Shown here: one piece after another, positions 1-5,138 of the stretch
How the letters are laid out: every line of letters starts with the position of its first letter
Position numbering within the stretch: the first letter of the stretch is position 1
Origin: Chloroflexi bacterium UBA4733
GTDB lineage: Bacteria; Chloroflexota; UBA4733
DNA length: 5,739 nucleotides
NCBI GenBank assembly: GCA_002404055.1
Contig: DHIZ01000040.1
Coordinates: 1 to 5,739 of the forward strand
Direction of reading: 5' to 3'
Made by a program: the position numbers and the translations under genes
Notes under the pieces: generated by a model
Databases searched by the model: none
The model's input: the letters and a program-made list of their open reading frames with translations, nothing else
What the model was told of the DNA's origin: nothing

Positions 1-100
1 ATCAACGCCTACCAGTATAAGGACAGAGCAGTCGGTGTCAACGGTCGGCCATCGTGTCGGAATGTGCTTCGCCATGCTGGTTTCGTCTCTTGTCACGCAA

Positions 101-116
101 GACCGGCGAGCCGGTC
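101..116. repeat. GC-rich inverted repeat, GACCGG-CGAG-CCGGTC
   Basis: A perfect 6-bp stem closes a 4-base loop (extendable to 7 bp with a 2-base loop). It lies about 70 bases beyond the stop of the minus-strand gene, in tandem with the hairpin at 146-162. Without a T-tract, a termination role is only a guess. In GC-rich sequence a 6-7 bp palindrome is not rare. Confidence 0.25.
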
Positions 117-145
117 GGCAATGGGGCCGGCCACCCCTGCCCATC

Positions 146-162
146 GCTCCTATGTGAGGAGC
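146..162 (-). terminator. Small hairpin just past the minus-strand gene, possible terminator
   Basis: GCTCCT and AGGAGC form a perfect 6-bp stem around a 5-base loop (ATGTG on the plus strand). The stem begins 22 bases beyond the stop codon of the minus-strand gene. No run of T follows it on the minus strand, so it is not a canonical Rho-independent terminator. It may be an RNA 3'-end stem or chance. The position is the main support. Confidence 0.25.
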
Positions 163-184
163 CAGTGAGGCCGAAATTCCCAGC

Positions 185-1660
185 TTACAGCGTCCCAGGT
201 GCGTTGTACAGGCGCCGCAGGGCGCCGTTCAGGCGACCGAGGTTGCCGGTGGCGCCGATGAGTTGAAGGAACCGTTTCAGTCGGCGCCACGGATCTTCCG
301 CGACCGTTATGGTGCTGCTTGCACCGAGCACAAACGTCACCAGCGGCTCACTGACCGCCAGTGCAAATTCCTCAAGCTGTATCTGAGCAACGACGTTGGC
401 GAGGGTTTCCTGAGAGATCGCCGTCCAAGAGATGGGGCTGCCGGTACCGGATGCGGAGGCGCCGACCGCAGCTGTGCCATTCGCCTCCGACTCCAGGTCG
501 GTCAGGCGCCCCTGGATCTGGGTGATGGCGTGAGCGCCAGCAGTGAACAGTACTGTCCCGCGCGCAATCGCCACGCTTATTGCGCCGCTGATGAGCGCGC
601 CGAGACCGGTTAAGCCGGTGGCGGCGGCATTGTTGTCCGTGGAGTGCGCGACAAAGACGGTGAGGATGCCGATGATGAGACCAACGACCGTGATCGTGAC
701 GGCGACTCCAGCGATGACCGGGGCTAGCCGGCGTGCCCCAGCACTCCAACTCAGACCGAGATCCATGGTTGTGGAGGCGATGATCGCGGCGACAGGGAAA
801 CTTTCCAGACTTCGGCGTTCGGTCAGGATGTCGTACCAATAGGTGCGCTGTTCATCCAGGGCGGCTAGGAGCGCCCCCAGCCGCGCCGCTGGGACGCCTG
901 CGGCAGCCCCACCCGGCGGGGCGGAGAGGATGGCGTCGGGCTGCGCTACCGCTCCTGACCAGTAACCGAGGCTCTTCGCTACGATGACAACCGAGCGTGA
1001 ATCAAAAACGCCATCCAGTGTCAAAAGGTGCTGGTTGATCTTCGTCAGGCGCTCCGTACCGAACCACTGCTGCCAGGCAGCCAGGAGAACGCTGGGGTCG
1101 CTAGCGGCTTTGCTCTGGGCAGTTGCCAGCCACAGGCGGCAATAGGTCAGGTTCAGCGCTTTACCTACCTCGTAGGCCGTCAAGATCGCTGGATCGAGGT
1201 CGATGATTGCGTCAACAATGGCAGCATCCCATTGGGCGACCAGCGCGTCGAGTGATGTGCAGTCTGGCTGCCGGGTAGGATTAGCGCGGAACGCTGCGGC
1301 AAGCGTGGTGATCTGCTGGGCGATTTCGTCGGGCAGGGGCGGAGTGGTTGCTTGCAGGGCGTCGGCGCTAGCGGCCGCGCCGGCTAAAACCTTGGGTGCA
1401 AGGGTGAAGAGCCGACGCCGGATGTTTTGCAGTTGTGCCTCTGGACTGCGCGTATGGGTTAGGTCGGGCGGGAAGACAGGATCAAGGCCAGGCGACGCCG
1501 CGGCGCTGGCAGCGGGAAAGCGGTAACGGATGACCAACTCTTCCAACGCCCAGCCGAAACTGAAAGCGGCGCGCGCCTGATCGGTACAGGGCAAGCGGGC
1601 GTAGGCGCCCTGTAGGGCTGTAATCGCCCTCTTGTCTAACGTCGGCGTGACAGCGGGCAT
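185..1660 (-). CDS. Hypothetical protein with a paired membrane-helix segment, 491 aa
   Basis: I do not recognise the family. The frame could open at 1762, but its first 34 residues are Arg/Pro-rich and unprotein-like, whereas AGGAAGG (plus-strand 1668-1674) sits 7 bases before the ATG at 1660, so I start there (MPAVTPTLDKR...). Numbering from this start: residues 1-312 look soluble and mostly helical, with many Ala, Leu and Trp (for example near QQWFG and YWYDIL). Two adjacent hydrophobic segments follow at about 313-339 (APVIAGVAVTITVVGLIIGI and on) and 347-368, separated by a short polar turn (HSTDNN). The remaining 120 residues are soluble, with a Gly/Ser/Ala-rich stretch near 394-409 and a basic C-terminus (PWRRLKRF, then RLNGALRRLYN). 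There is no signal peptide, so the N-terminal domain is probably cytoplasmic with a membrane hairpin late in the chain. No catalytic motif is visible. It points away from the exporter genes and need not be related to them. The reading frame is confident; the function is unknown. Confidence 0.8.
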   Translation of the reverse strand: MPAVTPTLDKRAITALQGAYARLPCTDQARAAFSFGWALEELVIRYRFPAASAAASPGLDPVFPPDLTHTRSPEAQLQNIRRRLFTLAPKVLAGAAASADALQATTPPLPDEIAQQITTLAAAFRANPTRQPDCTSLDALVAQWDAAIVDAIIDLDPAILTAYEVGKALNLTYCRLWLATAQSKAASDPSVLLAAWQQWFGTERLTKINQHLLTLDGVFDSRSVVIVAKSLGYWSGAVAQPDAILSAPPGGAAAGVPAARLGALLAALDEQRTYWYDILTERRSLESFPVAAIIASTTMDLGLSWSAGARRLAPVIAGVAVTITVVGLIIGILTVFVAHSTDNNAAATGLTGLGALISGAISVAIARGTVLFTAGAHAITQIQGRLTDLESEANGTAAVGASASGTGSPISWTAISQETLANVVAQIQLEEFALAVSEPLVTFVLGASSTITVAEDPWRRLKRFLQLIGATGNLGRLNGALRRLYNAPGTL

Positions 1661-1805
1661 TTCCATACCTTCCTGGCGTCTTCGCGTCGCCTCGCCTTTG
1701 GGATCAGGTCTCGGTACTCGCCACCGCCGGTCGGAACATGCTTGAGACGTAAATGTAGACAACCGGCGGTCGCGAAATTCGATGAACAGTACACACTATA
1801 CATAG
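1661..1805. other. Leader of the minus-strand gene, with an AT-rich patch
   Basis: This short stretch separates the minus-strand gene from the degraded plus-strand gene. It contains a local AT-rich patch around 1745-1806 in otherwise GC-rich DNA. Within it ACTAT-AC-ATAGT (1795-1806) is a near-perfect 12-base palindrome, and the minus strand reads TATAGT there, five of six bases of a sigma-70 -10 box. I find no matching -35 box at 16-18 bases, so a promoter for the minus-strand gene is only suggested. Confidence 0.25.
1668..1674 (-). promoter_or_regulatory. Ribosome binding site deciding the start of the minus-strand gene
   Basis: On the minus strand AGGAAGG is followed by 7 bases and then ATG at 1660. 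The ATG two codons upstream (1666) would leave a gap of one base, and the far upstream ATG at 1762 has no comparable site. This favours MPAVTP... as the true N-terminus. Confidence 0.55.
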
Positions 1806-2416
1806 TCTGCGACCAGCACCGGGATACCGGCTGGCACGCTGTTCACGGTCGGCGCCGCCGAAGGCTGTTCCGTCGCCATCGTGACGCGTCGGGTGAGGAG
1901 CGTGACGGACGTGCCCACGGCAGCCTCGCTCGCCACCTGCGGCGCAAGCAAGGTCGGTTTGCCGCTGCAGTTGCAGTTCACCGTCCAGCAGGCTACCTCG
2001 TGCCAACCGCTAACCAACGCGACAGTGGATATATGACACTGCGATGCGCTGGGCGGCTATTCCAGCTACAGCGCTCAGGCCGGGCCGGGAGGCCCGTGAG
2101 GCCCGCCGGGTGGTACAGGGACTCCCTCGCCGGGCGGTCCTGGTGGCCCACCCCCGGGCGCTGGTACGCCGCCCCTCGGTGGCCCGGGCGGCCCCGGCGG
2201 CGGTGGCGGTCACGTGACGCCGACGAACAAAGAGACGTTCCTGCGCGGCAACCAGCCGACCGACAAGGCCAGCGCCGCGACGCTCCAGACCATAAGCCGG
2301 ATACCACCAACGCCACAGACAGCGTCTACGCGAATGGCGGAGCGCAATCGTTGCTCAAACTGACCCCGAGCGGCAAGGGCTACATCGGCGCGATCACGCT
2401 CGCTGTCAAAGGATGA
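1806..2416 (+). pseudogene. Degraded gene for a Gly/Pro-linker protein (stops plus frameshift)
   Basis: Reading from 1806, the frame has high G/C at third positions and natural composition (STGIPAGTLFTVGAAEG..., SKVGLPLQLQFTVQQ..., ALGGYSSYSAQAG). It has no ATG start, and TAG lies just before it (1803). TGA stops interrupt at 2034-2036 and 2097-2099. The second falls inside a Gly/Pro linker that continues as GGTGTPSPGGPGG and PGGPGGGGG, then PTNKETFLRGNQPTDKASAA. Around 2280-2310 the good frame shifts by -1 and ends convincingly in NGGAQSLLKLTPSGKGYIGAITLAVKG-stop at 2416. The single long open frame over this region (1742-2416) is Arg/Trp-rich in its first two thirds, so it is mostly out-of-phase translation. 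I infer a two-domain protein with a Gly/Pro linker that lost its frame; the family is not recognised. Sequencing error could explain some lesions but hardly all. A minus-strand frame at 1796-2017 is a weaker alternative for part of it. Confidence 0.45.
2089..2106 (+). repeat. Tandem 9-bp duplication carrying the in-frame TGA
   Basis: GAGGCCCGT (2089-2097) is followed directly by GAGGCCCGC (2098-2106). In the frame of the degraded gene this reads GGA GGC CCG, then TGA GGC CCG. The stop is thus a Gly-Gly-Pro codon repeat in which GGA has become TGA by a single G-to-T change at 2097. Confidence 0.6.
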
Positions 2417-2636
2417 AGGCAGGATACCTGATGCAGCATGCCGAGGATGAGACCGTGACCGGAGTCGCTGATCACCCAACCCCGACTCTCATCGTTTCTC
2501 ATAAACCGCCCCCCGATTTCTTAACCGCTCCTCCTATGGTGCTTACAGACGCCTGAAGTGGCGGCGGAATGGCAACGCGCACCTGGCCACGAGCGGCGTG
2601 GCGAGGCAGATGCCAAGAAGGAAGTGAGGTTTCGAC
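2417..2636 (+). other. Non-coding leader upstream of the adaptor gene
   Basis: This stretch lies between the stop of the degraded gene and the adaptor start. No frame here looks like protein: the plus-strand frame entering at 2558 and the minus-strand frames across it are shadows. It is less GC-rich near 2490-2540. I searched for paired -35/-10 boxes and found none I would defend (CATAAA at 2500-2505 and TATGGT at 2535-2540 lack good -35 partners). A promoter for the adaptor-ATPase operon is nevertheless expected here, because the gene to the left is broken. Confidence 0.4.
2618..2630 (+). promoter_or_regulatory. Ribosome binding site of the adaptor gene
   Basis: AAGGAAGTGAGGT holds two overlapping matches to the anti-Shine-Dalgarno sequence: GAGGT ends 6 bases before the ATG at 2637 and AAGGAAG ends 12 bases before it. 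The nearer one has ideal spacing and fixes the start. Confidence 0.65.
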
Positions 2637-5138
2637 ATGCTCGGACAACAGGTAGCGCCGCGGGGAGGACTGGCCGTGCCCTGGCGGGTGCTGTCGCTCG
2701 CCGTCATCACCCTGCTGGTGGTGGGTGGCGGCTTCCTCTACTACCGGCGCTCGGCGCAGACGACGGCAGCGCCGACCTACCAGACGGCATCGGTCGCCAC
2801 CGGCAACGTCCAACTCGGCGTCGCGGCCACCGGGCCGATCAGCGTGACGACCTCGATGCCGCTCTCCTTTAAACAGACCGGCAAAGTGACGCAGATTCTC
2901 GTACAGCCGGGCCAGGCCGTGCAGGTGGGGCAGGTACTCGCCAGGCAGGACCCGACCGATCTCCAGAACACGCTGGATCAAGCGAAGAGTCAACTCGCCC
3001 AGCAGCAGGCCGCCCTGGCGAAACTCCAGGCAGGGCCCACGAGCCAGACCGTAGCAGTGGCGCAGCAGGCAGTCGATAGCGCCCAGGCAAACCTTGTCAA
3101 CGCCCAAAAGAACGTGACCCTGGTCGCCTCGCAGAACGCCAAGAGCCTGCAGCAGAGCCAGGTCAGCCTGGCCAACGCCCAGCAAGCAGTGGCGGATGCG
3201 CAGGCCAACGCCGGTACCGCCCAGAATGAAGTGAGCAAGGCCACGGCGTCCGATCAGGTAGCGCTGCAAAATGCCCAACTGACGCTGACCAACGCCCAGA
3301 AGAACTACAACGTGGTGCAGGCCCAGATCGCCGCTTCCACCCAGTCCGACCAGCTGGCAGTGCAGAACGCCCAGCAGTCCGTCACCAACGCCCAGCAGAT
3401 GCTGGCCTCGGTGCAGCAGCAGATTACCGTCGCGCTGCAGACGGATAGCACCACGCTGGCCAACGCCCAGCAGAGCCTGCAAAACGCCCAGACGGTGGCG
3501 GCGACCGGCACGCCGGTGCAGCAGCAGCAAGTGGCCCAGGCCAAGAACGCCCTTTACACGGCGCAACTGCAGCGCGACGCCGCCTGCAACCTGGACAATC
3601 ACAATAACTCCCAGACGGGCTGTAACACCGCCAACGCCTCACTCAACAGCCAGTTGACGGCGCTCGACAGCGTCAACGCCCAGATTGCCCAGAGCCAGGC
3701 CCAGGCGCAGCAGACGCTCTCCCAGGCCCGGGCCGCCGTCAAGACGGCGCAGGACGCCGCCAACTCGGACAAGGTCAAGCAGCAGGCATCCAGCCTCTCC
3801 GCCCAGCAAGCCGTGACGCAGGCGACCAACGCCCTGAAGACCGCGCAATCGGCGCTGAACAACGACACCGCCAAGTTCCAGGGCAACGTCGTCTCCGCCC
3901 AGGCCAGCATCGACCAGGCGGCGGGGGGCCTGAAGACGCAGCAGACCGCGCTGGCGTCAGATACGGCGAAGAACCAGGCCCAACTGCAGAGTGCCCAACA
4001 AGCCAGTACCACAGCGGCTGATGGGGTCAAGACGGCCCAGGCGGGGCTGGACACGGCCACCGGCTCGGCAGCACAGGCCTTGCAGCAGGCACAGGTCACC
4101 GTTGACAACGACACGCAAGCAGTCAAGAGCGCACAAGCGAACCTGGCCGTCACCACGGCTCCGACCACCGCGGCCGACCTCGCTTCGGCGCAGGCATCGG
4201 TGCAGAACGCCCAGGTCAGCGTCCAGCAGGCGCAGTCCAACCTGGCGGCGACCACCCTCACCGCACCGATCGCCGCCACGGTCGCTCAGATCAGCGGCAG
4301 CGTCGGCCAGTACACCGCGGGTGGTACCTCCAGCAGCACCACCACCGGTACGGCCAACAGCAGCGGCAGCACCGGCAGCGGCTTCATCCTGCTCACGAAC
4401 CTCAGCGCTTTGCAGGTAGTGGCCCAGGTCAACGAGGCCGACATGGCCAAGATCGCCCTGAACGATCCGGTCCAGTTCACCGTCGATGCCTTCCCCGGTC
4501 AGAACTTCACCGGCAAAGTGACGGTGATCCAGCCGCTCGGTACGACGACGAACAACATCGTCAACTACAACGTCACCAGCGAGATCGACCCGACCACCAT
4601 CAAGCTGTTGCCCGGTATGACGGCCAGCGCCAAGATCATCACGGCCGGCGCCAGCAACGTGCTGACGGCACCCAGCGCCGCCATCAGCTTTGCCCGCAGC
4701 CAGGCGGCAAGCACCCCGCAGACGACGGCCGCCACGACCGGCACGGCGACCAGCGCCGCGCGCGGCCAGGCGAACGGGCAGCGCAGCGGCGGCTCCGGCA
4801 GCGGTAACGGCACACAGGGCCAGGCGGCGCGGCCAGCCGGTGCGCCGGCCGGCAGGGGGACGAGTGGCCAGGCGGGGGCGGCCGGTACGCAGCCCGCCGC
4901 TACGCCGGCGACCGTTCTGACCTTGCAGAACGGCAAGCTCGTCAGCAAAGCCATCGAGATCGGTCTGAATGATGGCCAGAACGTCCAGGTGGTCGCCGGC
5001 CTCACGCCGGGTGACAAGGTCGTCATCGGCACGGGTAGCGGGACCACGCGCTCCAGCGCGACCGGCGCGCCGGGCGGCCCCGGCGGCGGTGGCCCCGGTG
5101 GCGGCGGCCCCCTCGGTGGGCGAGGCTTTGGCGGCTGA
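2637..5138 (+). CDS. HlyD/MacA-type efflux adaptor with a giant repeat hairpin, 833 aa
   Basis: This is a membrane-fusion protein that should link an ABC exporter to the outside of the cell. A basic N-terminus is followed by one membrane helix (about 17-36, ending YYRR). The first lipoyl half is at about 76-104 ([20 protein letters not shown], a classic HlyD signature). Helical sequence rich in Gln, Ala, Asn and Ser fills about 107-540. The second lipoyl half is at 539-560 ([20 protein letters not shown]). A Ser/Thr/Gly insert (562-582) leads to the beta-barrel (about 583-672, [15 protein letters not shown] and [11 protein letters not shown]). The membrane-proximal part begins at 676, is split by a low-complexity insert of about 70 residues (688-758), and resumes at 759-798 ([11 protein letters not shown]). 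The tail (807-833) is Gly/Pro-rich. MacA and YknX are usually about 370-400 residues; the excess is mainly the hairpin, built of 32-residue repeats with the only two cysteines (C317, C329) at its midpoint. It has a strong ribosome site and is translationally coupled to the ATPase. Family call very sure; substrate unknown. Confidence 0.93.
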   Translation: MLGQQVAPRGGLAVPWRVLSLAVITLLVVGGGFLYYRRSAQTTAAPTYQTASVATGNVQLGVAATGPISVTTSMPLSFKQTGKVTQILVQPGQAVQVGQVLARQDPTDLQNTLDQAKSQLAQQQAALAKLQAGPTSQTVAVAQQAVDSAQANLVNAQKNVTLVASQNAKSLQQSQVSLANAQQAVADAQANAGTAQNEVSKATASDQVALQNAQLTLTNAQKNYNVVQAQIAASTQSDQLAVQNAQQSVTNAQQMLASVQQQITVALQTDSTTLANAQQSLQNAQTVAATGTPVQQQQVAQAKNALYTAQLQRDAACNLDNHNNSQTGCNTANASLNSQLTALDSVNAQIAQSQAQAQQTLSQARAAVKTAQDAANSDKVKQQASSLSAQQAVTQATNALKTAQSALNNDTAKFQGNVVSAQASIDQAAGGLKTQQTALASDTAKNQAQLQSAQQASTTAADGVKTAQAGLDTATGSAAQALQQAQVTVDNDTQAVKSAQANLAVTTAPTTAADLASAQASVQNAQVSVQQAQSNLAATTLTAPIAATVAQISGSVGQYTAGGTSSSTTTGTANSSGSTGSGFILLTNLSALQVVAQVNEADMAKIALNDPVQFTVDAFPGQNFTGKVTVIQPLGTTTNNIVNYNVTSEIDPTTIKLLPGMTASAKIITAGASNVLTAPSAAISFARSQAASTPQTTAATTGTATSAARGQANGQRSGGSGSGNGTQGQAARPAGAPAGRGTSGQAGAAGTQPAATPATVLTLQNGKLVSKAIEIGLNDGQNVQVVAGLTPGDKVVIGTGSGTTRSSATGAPGGPGGGGPGGGGPLGGRGFGG
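3057..3536 (+). repeat. Five tandem 96-bp (32-residue) repeats, ascending arm
   Basis: Units start at residues 141, 173, 205, 237 and 269, exactly 32 apart. Each carries two xAQ motifs seven residues apart: SAQ148/NAQ155, NAQ180/DAQ187, NAQ212/NAQ219, NAQ244/NAQ251 and NAQ276/NAQ283. The middle units begin SDQ or TDS and have a hydrophobic residue two places before the first motif. A sixth partial copy follows from residue 301 (L306, TAQ308-310) and fades into the tip. At DNA level the motif recurs as AACGCCCAG. The period of 32 equals three heptads plus one hendecad (7+7+7+11), a form compatible with a continuous coiled coil. Confidence 0.8.
3585..3623 (+). other. Cysteine-bracketed hairpin tip in the adaptor
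   Basis: C317 and C329, the only cysteines in the 833-residue protein, enclose an Asn-rich polar loop ([13 protein letters not shown]). The loop lies at the midpoint of the helical region (107-540, centre about 323), so it is the predicted apex of the hairpin. A disulfide across the loop is plausible because the stalk is extracytoplasmic. In MacA, by contrast, this tip carries the residues that dock to TolC. Confidence 0.6.
3642..4217 (+). repeat. Six tandem 96-bp (32-residue) repeats, descending arm
   Basis: Units start at residues 336, 368, 400, 432, 464 and 496. Five begin with [VL]K[ST]xQ: VKTAQ368, LKTAQ400, LKTQQ432, VKTAQ464 and VKSAQ496. A second xAQ motif sits 20-22 residues into most units (SAQ388, SAQ420, SAQ452, QAQ484), and DTAK follows 10 residues in at 410 and 442. 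The unit at 336 is the most diverged. A last partial copy ([12 protein letters not shown], from 529, against [12 protein letters not shown] at 496) is displaced by 33 rather than 32. Confidence 0.8.
4320..4382 (+). other. Ser/Thr/Gly low-complexity insert in the adaptor
   Basis: Residues 562-582 ([21 protein letters not shown]) sit between the second lipoyl half and the first beta-barrel strand ([18 protein letters not shown]). Ordinary HlyD/MacA proteins cross this point with only a few residues. The insert is probably a disordered loop on the surface of the assembly. Confidence 0.6.
4698..4910 (+). other. Ala/Gln/Gly/Thr low-complexity insert in the membrane-proximal domain
   Basis: Residues about 688-758 are almost free of large hydrophobics and contain repeated GQ, AAT and GSG runs (for example [19 protein letters not shown]). 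They split the domain between the strand at [11 protein letters not shown] and the one at [17 protein letters not shown], where MacA-like proteins have a short hairpin. Probably a disordered loop. Confidence 0.6.

Larger units (their letters stand above)
1..184. other. Non-coding stretch downstream of the minus-strand gene
   Basis: I see no supportable gene here. The only long plus-strand reading frame (54-266) is rich in Arg, Pro and Cys, has no ribosome binding site, and runs into the 3' end of the minus-strand gene, which is how a shadow frame looks in GC-rich DNA. The stretch contains two small perfect inverted repeats (101-116 and 146-162), listed separately. A gene entering from the left edge cannot be excluded, but I find no convincing C-terminus. 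Confidence 0.5.

Noticed and set aside
1796..2017. Minus-strand frame with fairly natural composition (GTSVTLLTRRV, SVPAGIPVLVADYV)
   Set aside because: It shares wobble positions with the plus-strand frame, so high GC3 does not separate them. It starts only at TTG, has no ribosome site and is short. The plus frame continues into the Gly/Pro linker and a matching C-terminus, so I prefer that strand, without certainty.
1742..2416. Plus-strand 224-aa frame taken as one intact gene
   Set aside because: Its first two thirds are Arg/Trp/His-rich, typical of out-of-phase reading of GC-rich DNA. Only the last 40 or so residues look natural, so I treat that end as part of the decayed gene.
1806..2416. 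TGA recoded as Gly or Trp instead of a pseudogene
   Set aside because: The adaptor gene ends in TGA exactly at the ATPase start, and the decayed gene also needs a frameshift, which recoding would not explain.
2417..2636. Sigma-70 promoter for the adaptor operon
   Set aside because: CATAAA (2500-2505) and TATGGT (2535-2540) resemble -10 boxes, but neither has a credible -35 box at proper spacing.
2499..3602. Long minus-strand frame opposite the adaptor N-terminal half (367 aa)
   Set aside because: It is Leu/Gly/Arg-rich and mirrors the Gln/Ala codon repeats of the adaptor. No ribosome site, and the plus-strand frame has clear domain signatures. A shadow of repetitive coding DNA.
3057..4217. 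CRISPR-like or DNA-level regulatory array from the 96-bp periodicity
   Set aside because: The repeats are degenerate at DNA level, keep codon phase perfectly and alternate with no spacers. They are protein-coding repeats.
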